A DNA stretch of 64,000 bases, taken from assembly GCF_016820655.1 (NCBI RefSeq), contig NZ_WSFT01000053.1, forward strand, positions 1 through 64,000, read 5' to 3'. Under the pieces are notes generated by a model. The model was not told where the DNA came from. It was given only the letters and a program-made list of their open reading frames with translations, and ran no database searches. The position numbers and the translations under genes were made by a program. Within the stretch, counting starts at the first letter, position 1, and the number at the start of each line of letters is the position of its first letter. Source of the stretch: Anaeromonas frigoriresistens. Lineage in GTDB: Bacteria; Bacillota; Clostridia; Tissierellales; SIT17. Positions 1 through 6,951 of this stretch are shown here, in pieces.

Positions 1-72
1 ATTTTTACCTAATATTACAAAGTACAATATCTCAATAATTCCAAATATAATTACTTTTATATAGTTCTTCAT
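1..72 (-). CDS. Partial small membrane protein, cut by window edge
   Basis: Reading leftwards, an ATG at 72 follows a good ribosome binding site (GGAGGTAT, 74-81). The 24 visible codons encode a basic start and then a hydrophobic stretch (MKNYIKVIIFGIIEILYFV), typical of a signal anchor. The gene runs off the left edge, so its function is unknown. It lies just downstream of, and in the same direction as, the small secreted protein gene ending at 93, and could be co-transcribed with it. Confidence 0.55.
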   Translation of the reverse strand, partial: MKNYIKVIIFGIIEILYFVILGKN

Positions 73-92
73 AATACCTCCTTTTGTATATT

Positions 93-326
93 TTAATCTT
101 CGTAACCATTTGGTCGAATCTCTTTAGTATTTTCTACAAACTGATCAATAGTAATATTCAACTTTTTAAATTCATATTTATTTTGTTTTAAAACCTTTAC
201 AATTTCAACTAATTCATCTTCTGTCGAGGTATATACTTCTTGATCTACATCCAAGTTTTCACATTCCAGTAGCCCTACCATAACTATTAATAAACCCAAT
301 ATTCCAATAAACCTATATAATTTCAT
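93..326 (-). CDS. Small secreted or anchored protein, unknown function
   Basis: A 77-residue protein not recognised as a family. Residues 5-21 form a hydrophobic export signal ending in GLLEC. This resembles a lipobox, but the residue before the Cys is Glu, so lipid attachment is doubtful. The rest is acidic and soluble (residues 24-77), with a predicted helix around residues 35-70. The start is ATG after a GGGGGTG ribosome binding site. It is probably extracytoplasmic; no catalytic motif is visible. Confidence 0.5.
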   Translation of the reverse strand: MKLYRFIGILGLLIVMVGLLECENLDVDQEVYTSTEDELVEIVKVLKQNKYEFKKLNITIDQFVENTKEIRPNGYED

Positions 327-521
327 TTAACACCCCCATATGAATAAAAAATATCCTACTGTTCAGTTATACTTATTTTACCATATCTGAGACTTCATAA
401 CTATGAAATTTACTCAGGTTGTCATATTTACTATTAAGTAAAATTCAATATTGAATAATTTTGTGGCATAGTTTTGAAACAATACGTTATAAATTACTCT
501 TATTGTCTTGCTTCTTAAATA

Positions 522-920
522 TTATGATCTAATATATTTTACATAAAAATATTCTCTCTTTATAAGAGTATATATAATTATTGTACTATAAAATATAATA
601 GATACTATCATACTAGAATAAGATAGTTGTGGACTATCTTCCTGAAATATGATTATATTTCTTAATAGTAAATAGAATGAATTAGTCATTAATATCCAAT
701 AACCCCATTTTTTTAGTTTTAAATATCCATATATCATTGTTAAGTAAATCAAAATGACTAGTACTTTAACAGCATTTTCTGATATATTTGGCAACCCAAA
801 CCTAATTGCAAGGTCAGTTGATTCAGTAGAGTTAGTAATTAATGTAATCATCAAGATAAGTACACTAAAGATATAAAAATATCCAATCAAAGTTACTCCC
901 CATGGTCTTTTCCAATTCAT
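522..920 (-). CDS. Small four-helix membrane protein, unknown function
   Basis: A 132-residue, very hydrophobic protein with about four membrane segments (near residues 8-28, 48-66, 70-90 and 100-120). The first residues (MNWKRPWGVTLIGYFYI) are like those of many small 'RPxGVTilG' membrane proteins of Firmicutes in which an RP-W/P-G motif opens the first helix. The ATG at 920 has an AAAGGATG-type ribosome binding site. There is no close partner gene: both flanking stretches are non-coding. Function unknown. Confidence 0.6.
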   Translation of the reverse strand: MNWKRPWGVTLIGYFYIFSVLILMITLITNSTESTDLAIRFGLPNISENAVKVLVILIYLTMIYGYLKLKKWGYWILMTNSFYLLLRNIIIFQEDSPQLSYSSMIVSIIFYSTIIIYTLIKREYFYVKYIRS

Positions 921-1248
921 ATGTTCACATCCTTTACTTCACACTTTTCTACAACTATGTGTCTAACCTAAAGTTCTATATGAAAGCATTAATTCCCTCT
1001 AAATTATAATCAATATTTTTCCAAATGTTCTATTTATTATCGGATTCCAACGTGAAATAATGTATGGTTTCGTACTAAAAATGACGTTCTTACACAAAAA
1101 TTTTTTATACGTCATTAATATTCTAAAAAAATATTTTGAGATTATAATGTACAATAGCCTACGAAACAGTACTTCTCCTTATTTTTATTGTTAATATATG
1201 GTATAATATTTGTAATTAATTATCTGTTTCAAATTTAGGGGGAAATTT
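921..1248. other. Intergenic stretch between divergent genes
   Basis: This 328-base stretch separates two divergently read small membrane protein genes and must hold both promoters. A TATAAT-like -10 box lies at 1202-1207 for the rightward gene, with no convincing -35 box. Bases about 1003-1078 resemble bases 2505-2581 (see the repeat entry). No ORF or RNA gene is apparent. Confidence 0.5.
1003..1078 (+). repeat. Copy 1 of a degenerate ~75 bp repeat
   Basis: This stretch aligns by eye with 2505-2581 over about 75 bases. Both copies keep a TATAATC-ATATTT block, then a CTATTT-TTA block, then TCCAAC/T-TGAAA-AATGTA and a final TTTCG. Identity looks like roughly 65-70%. It lies upstream of a small membrane protein gene, as does the other copy, so it may be the remnant of a duplicated gene-plus-flank unit. 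Confidence 0.45.
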
Positions 1249-1533
1249 ATGTTTAATATTAATGATAAGAACTTTATAGGTTATAAAATAGGAATTCCTT
1301 TATTACCAATACTATCTATAATAATTCTTTTCTCTATAGGAGTTAGATATGCAGGTACTCAATATCAGAATATATTACTTACTTTAGCGTTATTTTCGCA
1401 ATTACTGTTTATGCTTCTTATAGGAATAAGATTAATTAAAATATATAAAAAGAAAGGTGCTTATATTAATATTATAGTATCGGTGATATTGATAGCTTTT
1501 CTCTTATATTTCTATGTATCTAAGCTATCATAG
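1249..1533 (+). CDS. Small three-helix membrane protein, unknown function
   Basis: A 94-residue protein made almost entirely of three membrane helices (about residues 15-32, 42-62 and 72-90), with a short charged N-terminus and a basic loop (IKIYKKKGA) near residue 67. The start ATG follows a GGGGGAAA ribosome binding site at about 1240. No family is recognised. It belongs to the cluster of short membrane proteins that fills the first 5 kb. Confidence 0.6.
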   Translation: MFNINDKNFIGYKIGIPLLPILSIIILFSIGVRYAGTQYQNILLTLALFSQLLFMLLIGIRLIKIYKKKGAYINIIVSVILIAFLLYFYVSKLS

Positions 1534-1560
1534 TACCTGAATATATATAATATTTAATAA

Positions 1561-1598
1561 AATGAGTTTTACTTAATAGTAATTATGACAAACTCATT
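1561..1598. repeat. Palindrome of the GAGTTTG/CAAACTC family, copy A
   Basis: Arms AATGAGTTT (1561-1569) and AAACTCATT (1590-1598) surround a 20-base loop containing TAATAGT and TTATGAC. It is the weakest of three related palindromes in 1.5-2.3 kb that share the core TGAGTTTGTC...TTATGACAAA. No T-run follows, so it is not a standard terminator. Confidence 0.55.
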
Positions 1599-1721
1599 CC
1601 ACTCACTAGCCGCAAAATCTCATATATGGTAAAATATAGATCCCAAATTGAATAGAACTTAGTTGAAAATAAAGCTATCGATAGTAAGATTATGAGAAAA
1701 ATAAAGGGGGCGCTAATAGAT

Positions 1722-2096
1722 ATGATTATAAGAGAAAATATAAGTACTTTAAAGAACTTAATTCAAAAAAACATTTTTTTAAAATTAATTATAATAATTT
1801 CAACATTAATATATCCTACAATATTTTTATTAGATATAACTGATATTCTTAGCATAGAATTTTTAAATCCCATGTTTTCAACAATGTGGATAGGATTTTA
1901 TAGCTCTATTATTTTAATGTATTTTGTTGGTGTAAGTTTGATAAATATATTATTAGTACTAATTAATGTATGTATTATCTTATTTTTCATGTTCGCATCT
2001 TTAATGGGGGGGATTGAAGGTCCATTAGCACTAACTATTAAAATGATTTTACCCTTTATACCACTTGATTGGTTGGATTTTAATTGGTTGAATTGA
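1722..2096 (+). CDS. Small membrane protein, unknown function
   Basis: A 124-residue hydrophobic protein. I place the start at the ATG at 1722 because it has an AAGGGGG ribosome binding site at 1704-1710; an upstream in-frame ATG at 1692 has none. After a cytoplasmic N-terminus of about 20 residues, four membrane segments can be drawn, and the last third is rich in Met, Gly and Phe. The C-terminus ends in a Trp/Asn-rich tail. No family is recognised; it sits between two palindromes and has no operon partner. Confidence 0.55.
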   Translation: MIIRENISTLKNLIQKNIFLKLIIIISTLIYPTIFLLDITDILSIEFLNPMFSTMWIGFYSSIILMYFVGVSLINILLVLINVCIILFFMFASLMGGIEGPLALTIKMILPFIPLDWLDFNWLN

Positions 2097-2155
2097 TAGT
2101 TCAATATCTTCTTTATTTTCATAATTATGTTTTATGACTATTAGAATCAAAATAT

Positions 2156-2207
2156 AGCTTTATATGAGTTTGTCTTAACTATCATTATGACAAACTCATA
2201 TAAAGCT
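2156..2207. repeat. Perfect 19-bp-arm palindrome, copy B
   Basis: AGCTTTATATGAGTTTGTC at 2156-2174 is matched exactly by its reverse complement at 2189-2207, with a 14-base loop. The hairpin is strong in either strand but is not followed by a T-run. It shares the core TGAGTTTGTC / GACAAACTCA with copies A and C nearby. It could be a small mobile palindrome, a protein-binding site or an RNA 3' end; the sequence does not say which. Confidence 0.7.
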
Positions 2208-2277
2208 ACATACATATTGATATTACTAGGATAGCGTGTATTTTGCATTCTCTCCTTTTTATTTTTTACTATTTGAG

Positions 2278-2314
2278 TTTGTCATAACTAAAATTTTAGC
2301 TATATTATGACAAA
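2278..2314. repeat. Palindrome of the same family, copy C
   Basis: TTTGTCATAA (2278-2287) pairs with TTATGACAAA (2305-2314); the loop contains a smaller palindrome, CTAAAATTTTAG. The outer bases (TTGAGTTTGTC) match the core of copies A and B. Confidence 0.55.
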
Positions 2315-2504
2315 TTAGATCTTAACTAAATAATATCAACAATTAAGAATAACACAGCCTATTTTTATAATATAAATACATTGGACATTATATGATTCAA
2401 AGATTTAAAATATTGCACAATTTCTATATAGTATTAAAGAATAATTGGTCGATATATGGTTCTGTAAGTGGCAAATTTATGAGTAAATTCACAATTAAAT
2501 TCCT

Positions 2505-2581
2505 TTAAAGTATAATCTATATTTTACTATATGTGCTATTTGTTAGACTCCAATATGAAAAAATGTAGAGTTTCGAAGTAA
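2505..2581 (+). repeat. Copy 2 of a degenerate ~75 bp repeat
   Basis: Aligns with 1003-1078; see that entry for the shared blocks. It ends about 160 bases before a frameshifted small membrane protein gene, mirroring the position of copy 1 before an intact one. Confidence 0.45.
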
Positions 2582-2744
2582 TTTGTGAACCAATGGAAAA
2601 TGGAAAAGGGCTAACTATGAAGGTTTAAATAGAGAAGTTCAGATGTTATCAATAAGCCTGAAATAATAGTTTTATAAGAACCCCTATATATGGTAAAATA
2701 AGTATAATAATAGTTGAAATTTAACTTAAAGGGGATATTTTCAA

Positions 2745-2941
2745 ATGAGTATCATTAATTATCTAATAAAAATTTTTATAGTTTTTTTGTATCTGCAAGT
2801 ATAAAGTTTATAGGGATTAAAGGAACATTAGAAAATTCTGCTTCTTATGATATAAGAATATTATCATATCTTTTATATGCACTTTTATTATTGCTCATAA
2901 TTAAGTTTGTTTTTAGAAGGTACGAAAGTAATCAATCTTAG
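2745..2941 (+). pseudogene. Frameshifted small membrane protein gene
   Basis: The ATG at 2745 has a good ribosome binding site (AAAGGGGAT, 2728-2736), but its frame stops after 19 codons. Shifting by one base at a run of seven T (2782-2788) opens the rest up to the TAG at 2939-2941. The restored product is about 65 residues with two hydrophobic segments and a basic tail (FRRYESNQS). The mutation sits in a homopolymer, so it could be a true pseudogene, a phase-variable gene or an assembly error. Confidence 0.6.
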
Positions 2942-3050
2942 CTAGGTAATAGTAGAATAGAATCTTTATCATTGATAATTGGGAGGGGATAATTGTCACA
3001 TAATAAGGTATTAATGTTTAACGCTATCTATATTGATCGGGGGAAAATAA

Positions 3051-3602
3051 ATGAATAAGAATATTATTATAATAGGAGGAATTATATTAATAATACATGG
3101 AATAGTTTTATTAACTAGAAGAAAATTTATTGAAAAGGGGGAGTTTGGATATATATTTGTAATGTTTATCTCCATGACTCCACTCATTATGGATACTTTT
3201 GAAATGGAATATGGAAAATATCATTTATTAGGATTACTAATTGTGATAACCCCAGTGTGGATAATGCTTATTGTGCTTAATAGAGAAAATTATACTATAA
3301 GAAATATTAAAGGTGAAATGGTAAAGTCTATACTTATTGACATTCTAAATGAAAAGGATATTTCTTATGAAGAGGAGAAAAATAAGCTGATCTTGAAAAA
3401 TTATAAAAATAAGACTATATATTGTAGAGGCAGCTTTAATTCAGTAGATATTAAATTTCGTGAAATCAGAGACTTACCCTTTTATAAAGAACTGAAAAAA
3501 GAGCTTAAAATAAAAATTAAAAGAATTAACCAAAAAACATTTCCTCTTTCAGGTCTTTTACATATTTTTGTAGGAATAGTATTTATAATTATTATTCTAT
3601 AA
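3051..3602 (+). CDS. Membrane protein with a central soluble domain, unknown
   Basis: A 183-residue protein. Three hydrophobic segments lie near residues 5-22, 33-50 and 60-77. A charged soluble region (about 80-160) follows, with the pattern EEKNKLILKNYKNKTIYCRGSF, interrupted here only by its length, which suggests a small beta-rich domain. A last membrane helix (about 165-183) ends the protein. The start ATG follows a CGGGGGAA ribosome binding site. Unlike its neighbours it has a real soluble domain, but I do not recognise the family. Confidence 0.6.
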   Translation: MNKNIIIIGGIILIIHGIVLLTRRKFIEKGEFGYIFVMFISMTPLIMDTFEMEYGKYHLLGLLIVITPVWIMLIVLNRENYTIRNIKGEMVKSILIDILNEKDISYEEEKNKLILKNYKNKTIYCRGSFNSVDIKFREIRDLPFYKELKKELKIKIKRINQKTFPLSGLLHIFVGIVFIIIIL

Positions 3603-3673
3603 ATATAAAAAGTCGGATTAGTATTATTACCTCAAAAAGTTATAAGTTTAAAATATTAATCAGGAGGAAAAAA

Positions 3674-3853
3674 ATGAAAAGTAGAAGTTTAGCTTTCTTA
3701 ATATTGTCATTAGCAATTTCTTCAGGGACATCTTTAATAGATCGCTATATAGTACCAATACCTAATTGGCTAAGTATAGTACTTATATTCTTAGCTGCAA
3801 CATCTCTTATTTATTCTATAAGTCTTTATATAAGAAAAGTAAGGCAAAGTTAA
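3674..3853 (+). CDS. Two-helix mini membrane protein, unknown
   Basis: A 59-residue reading frame starting at an ATG 5 bases after an excellent AGGAGG ribosome binding site (3662-3667). Two membrane segments (about residues 5-22 and 33-52) are joined by a short loop (DRYIVPIPNW), and the C-terminus is basic (YIRKVRQS). Coding is supported by the strong ribosome binding site, the clean hydrophobic pattern and the match in size and topology to the next gene. Function unknown. Confidence 0.6.
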   Translation: MKSRSLAFLILSLAISSGTSLIDRYIVPIPNWLSIVLIFLAATSLIYSISLYIRKVRQS

Positions 3854-3944
3854 AAAGATACTAACTCTACATATGATAAATAATCACCATCAAAAAAGAT
3901 TAAAAATATTAATAAAAATATAATCTTTTGTAGGAGGAATATAA

Positions 3945-4160
3945 ATGAAAGCTCAAAAAATAGCAGGATTATTAATAATAGCCTTAAGTATTTTAACCTT
4001 TAGTATACAAACCTCACTATCACAGTTAACAATGTACATAGACCAAACAACCCCTGAATATTGGACAGATATTAGTAATTACATACCAAATACAATATAT
4101 ATAAGTACTATTATAGCTATAGGAATAGGGCTATACTTAATCTTCAAAAAAGAAAAATAA
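3945..4160 (+). CDS. Two-helix mini membrane protein, unknown
   Basis: A 71-residue protein with an AGGAGGA ribosome binding site. Helix 1 (about residues 5-25) is followed by a polar extracellular loop rich in Thr/Asp/Tyr (residues 28-48), then helix 2 (49-65) and a basic end (KKEK). The layout matches the preceding 59-residue protein. The two, and the following gene, are closely spaced and read in the same direction, so they may be co-transcribed. Confidence 0.6.
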   Translation: MKAQKIAGLLIIALSILTFSIQTSLSQLTMYIDQTTPEYWTDISNYIPNTIYISTIIAIGIGLYLIFKKEK

Positions 4161-4197
4161 AGATTAGTTACATTATATAAAAGGAGTGACATTTATA

Positions 4198-4527
4198 ATG
4201 CTAATTATTACATTAACAATAATGATGAGTCTATCTTTGATTGTTTCTATTTTATCATTTTTACAAAAAGGTCCTTTATTTTCTACTATCTACATCATTT
4301 CAAAGAAAGAAGATCGAGAGGAACTAAAAACAAAAGATGAATATTATTTTGTTGCCATTATTTTTTTAGGTATAGCAATTTCATTTGGAACTCGTCTAAT
4401 AGATTTAATATTTGAGTTTCCTTTTATGAGAAAAGTTTCAGTTGTAATTATTATTTTTATATGTATATATGCTATCATTGGATCAATAACGACTGAATCT
4501 AAAAGAATTAAAAAGAATAGGGAATAA
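4198..4527 (+). CDS. Small three-helix membrane protein, unknown
   Basis: A 109-residue protein. I choose the ATG at 4198, which has AAGGAG at 4181-4186 as its ribosome binding site; an upstream GTG at 4186 overlaps that site. Three membrane segments lie at about residues 2-24, 55-76 and 83-100. A charged cytoplasmic loop (KKEDREELKTKDE) lies between the first two. No family recognised. Confidence 0.55.
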   Translation: MLIITLTIMMSLSLIVSILSFLQKGPLFSTIYIISKKEDREELKTKDEYYFVAIIFLGIAISFGTRLIDLIFEFPFMRKVSVVIIIFICIYAIIGSITTESKRIKKNRE

Positions 4528-4603
4528 TGCTAGAGTTATACAAAGGTATACTTAATATTAAAAAGTTAAGTTATTTATTAATATTTAACTATATCTATAA
4601 TAT

Positions 4604-4795
4604 TTAATTTATTCCATATATATAATCAACTAATCCTTGGAGAATAAAAAGAAATATCAATATTATTAAGAAAAATAACCTATATTTTTTCTCATGATGA
4701 TTATTTTCTTCTTTTTTCTTAAGATATACAACTAGATATCCAAATCCAAGTATCATTATTAAAATATATATAATACTTTGAATAGTGTAGTACAA
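4604..4795 (-). CDS. Two-helix mini membrane protein, unknown
   Basis: A 63-residue protein on the minus strand. The TTG at 4795 is chosen as start because GGGAGG lies 7 bases before it; the in-frame ATG at 4828 has no ribosome binding site. Two helices flank a highly charged loop (KKKEENNHHEKKYR, about residues 26-39), which gives an inside loop with both ends outside. Convergent with the preceding gene; function unknown. Confidence 0.5.
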   Translation of the reverse strand: MYYTIQSIIYILIMILGFGYLVVYLKKKEENNHHEKKYRLFFLIILIFLFILQGLVDYIYGIN

Positions 4796-4947
4796 ATATA
4801 TAACCTCCCAAATAAAAGTATTTATCATTATCTTATCATGTTTTAGTAATATATGATAAAATATAGGTACTGATTTAAAGGGTTTAATGCTTTGTTATAG
4901 AATTTTATAATATTGCACCACTAGAAATAGCATAGGAGGAAAATATA

Positions 4948-5157
4948 TTGAAAAAGAATGGAATTATTAAATTTTTATTTATTTACATTATTGCAAAAGC
5001 AATTACTTTAGCAACTGGTTTGTCTTATAATATATTTACTAAAGAGTTTAATTTGATGAAGCTAATAATTGACATAGCAATATGGGCATTTGCTTACTTT
5101 ATAGTAAATTTAGTCTTTTCTAAATTATCAATTAAACAAAGAAAAGAAGTCCAATAA
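4948..5157 (+). CDS. Two-helix mini membrane protein, unknown
   Basis: A 69-residue protein starting at a TTG with a consensus AGGAGG ribosome binding site. A basic start (KKNGIIK) precedes helix 1 (about residues 6-25). A short loop follows, then helix 2 (about 36-56) and a basic tail (KLSIKQRKEVQ). No family recognised; typical of the small membrane protein cluster in this part of the window. Confidence 0.55.
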   Translation: MKKNGIIKFLFIYIIAKAITLATGLSYNIFTKEFNLMKLIIDIAIWAFAYFIVNLVFSKLSIKQRKEVQ

Positions 5158-5273
5158 TACTTTGTACTTTTTTAAAACTATTTAAAAAGATAACTTAAAG
5201 TACAGCATGACAAAATTAGCTTAACTTACATATACACATATTGATATTACATGAATGGAGTGAATTTCACACT

Positions 5274-5651
5274 CTATTCTTTTTTATTTTCCTTTTCCCA
5301 GATTAACTCCGATGAACTTTTGCCCTTAATATATATTTTATCAATATCAACATTTTTTAATGAGATATTAATATTAAAACTTCCACCGCCATGAAATATT
5401 GTAAATAATTGATATCTCATTCCCACATATAAAGTTTTATCCTTGATTTCTGTGATGTGCCCCACAAAATGGTCTGCACTATAGTATGTTGTTCCCCTCA
5501 AATTAACTGTATTATCTTCTACCTTTATCTCAGTAACAGAAGGTATACTACTTGAACAAGCATCAAAGCCAAATATCCTCCAACCATAGTCTATTGATAG
5601 AGTTAATAATACTGTAACGCTTATTAAGATAATTATTAGACGCTTTTTCAT
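5274..5651 (-). CDS. Anchored extracytoplasmic protein, unknown
   Basis: A 125-residue protein with a basic start and one hydrophobic segment (about residues 5-20) that should act as an uncleaved anchor or signal peptide. The outside portion looks beta-rich, with alternating polar and hydrophobic residues and a glycine cluster (HGGGSFNINISL, about 89-100). It starts at ATG with a GGGGGAT ribosome binding site. I do not recognise the family. It is followed on the right by the decayed replication-type ORF and has no operon partner. Confidence 0.55.
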   Translation of the reverse strand: MKKRLIIILISVTVLLTLSIDYGWRIFGFDACSSSIPSVTEIKVEDNTVNLRGTTYYSADHFVGHITEIKDKTLYVGMRYQLFTIFHGGGSFNINISLKNVDIDKIYIKGKSSSELIWEKENKKE

Positions 5652-5769
5652 TTTATCCCCCTCTAAATTTGAGTTTAATTTATAATAAATTAATACTAAC
5701 CTATAATCTCTATTAATTCAAATTCATTTCTCAACTTGTTATTACTGTTCTATCCTCTTTTAAAATGAT

Positions 5770-6099
5770 ATGCAATATCAAACAAATTGCTATATAGACT
5801 CATTAGATGAAACCTATAGAGATGCAGTAGCCCATACTATAAGGCTCTTATTATTAGATATTGAAAAGGAAAAAAGAGTAAAAATAGGAGAGAACTATAT
5901 CCTCTCTAATATAGTAGAGAAGGATATAAGAAAATTAGATCACTTCACAATAAAATATGCTATCAATAAATTTAAGAAAATAAGTCAAAGTATAAATATT
6001 AAAAATACAATAAGCTATTTAAAGACCTGTATCTATAATGCTATAAATGAGAAAAAGATAGAATTAGATGCTACACTAAGGTACGAGGGGATAGTGTAG
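5770..6099 (+). CDS. Helical protein resembling the C-terminal part of a replication initiator; probable remnant
   Basis: A 109-residue helical protein without any ribosome binding site before its ATG. The second half, with LDHFTIKYAINKFKK then IKNTISYLKTCIYNAINEKK, resembles the short helical module at the C-terminus of plasmid- and ICE-type replication initiators and DnaD-like proteins of Firmicutes, where 'IKN-YLKT-LYNA-E' recurs. Together with the missing start signals, this suggests a 3' fragment of a longer lost gene, possibly from an integrated element. The family link is from memory of the motif and is tentative. Confidence 0.4.
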   Translation: MQYQTNCYIDSLDETYRDAVAHTIRLLLLDIEKEKRVKIGENYILSNIVEKDIRKLDHFTIKYAINKFKKISQSINIKNTISYLKTCIYNAINEKKIELDATLRYEGIV

Positions 6100-6225
6100 T
6101 TTCAAAATAGAATATTTTGTAAAATAAGAAGGGGAAAGGATATTAAATATAGAAATTCTTAATAAGTAGGATAAGGTGAGTAATGATTTAATAAATATTA
6201 TTAGTAGAAATATCAGGAGGGTTTT

Positions 6226-6723
6226 ATGAAGAAGAAAATATTAATTTTAGTCCTTATATTTATTGTATTTAGTATTCTATCACAATTTGGAAAGAAGAAA
6301 ATAGAAGGGGGACTAGTAGATTACTTAAAATCAAAGCATTCAATAGAAATAGAATTTGATGAAGTCTATATGAGAAAACCTTCTAAGATACTTAATAAAG
6401 ATGAAAGATCAGATTTAAATAAGAGAGATGTAGAAAATCTAATAAAATACTTAAATAGTCTAACAGTTAAAGAAGCAGGAGAAATAGAAGGAGAAGATAA
6501 TCTTCCTATTGAAGAAATCTGGATTAAAAGTAGTGAAGGATATGATGAAATATCTATAAATATAGCTAGTAAAAATCAGTTTCTAATTATAGTATCTACA
6601 TTAGAGGAAGAATATGACAAAGATAAAAAGGTTAATAAATTATATAATGACTCTAAATTTTATTGGTATGAAGTAATAGATGAAAATATTGACTTTAAGT
6701 TACTTAATGAGTTATATGAATAA
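6226..6723 (+). CDS. Anchored extracytoplasmic protein, unknown (paralogue-like of 8320-8826)
   Basis: A 165-residue protein with a basic N-terminus and one membrane anchor (residues 4-20). The soluble part contains KRDVENLIKYLNSLTVKEA near residue 66, then a beta-rich region. The same order is seen in the protein at 8320-8826: anchor, a 'xPEDVERLLGIFKDLEIKE' helix, beta region and an acidic tail with a final E-L-hydrophobic-E helix. The two are probably distant paralogues. The ATG has an AGGAGGG ribosome binding site. No catalytic residues recognised. Confidence 0.6.
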   Translation: MKKKILILVLIFIVFSILSQFGKKKIEGGLVDYLKSKHSIEIEFDEVYMRKPSKILNKDERSDLNKRDVENLIKYLNSLTVKEAGEIEGEDNLPIEEIWIKSSEGYDEISINIASKNQFLIIVSTLEEEYDKDKKVNKLYNDSKFYWYEVIDENIDFKLLNELYE

Positions 6724-6729
6724 TAGAAA

Positions 6730-6925
6730 TAGCTAATAGTAGTGATGAAAGTGAAATAGTATATCAAATTTAGGAAAAGGATAGATTGCTGAAGAAGCAT
6801 TAGCTATTGCTCTGTATTGTGCCCTAAAAGAAAAAGAATTTAAAAAAGCTTTAATCAGGGCTGTAAATCATGATGGAGATAGTGACTCCACTAGATCCAT
6901 ATATGGTAATATATATTTAATAATA
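6730..6925 (+). pseudogene. Remnant of an ADP-ribosylglycohydrolase family gene
   Basis: In one frame from about 6761 the sequence reads ISNLGKG, a stop (TAG at 6782-6784), then [16 protein letters not shown] and [17 protein letters not shown]. This matches the conserved C-terminal core of ADP-ribosylglycohydrolases (DraG/ARH family), in which [19 protein letters not shown] is followed by the metal-binding AVNHgGDSDSTg-a-GNi. The stop replaces the expected Trp (TGG to TAG). The frame upstream is broken too, and only about 50 residues survive. The catalytic asp-rich NHDGDSDS motif is still readable. No start or ribosome binding site remains. Confidence 0.8.
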
Positions 6926-6951
6926 TTAACCTTAATAAGGAGAGTAGATTC

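Larger units (their letters stand above)
2123..2744. other. Long intergenic stretch with two palindromes and a repeat
   Basis: Over 600 bases without an intact gene. It contains palindrome copies B (2156-2207) and C (2278-2314), a degenerate repeat copy (2505-2581) and, just before the broken gene at 2745, a ribosome binding site. Bases about 2206-2260 also resemble 5225-5277 (shared ACATATTGATATTAC and a GTG-ATTTTCA-TCT pattern). This suggests that several old duplications have decayed here. Confidence 0.5.
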
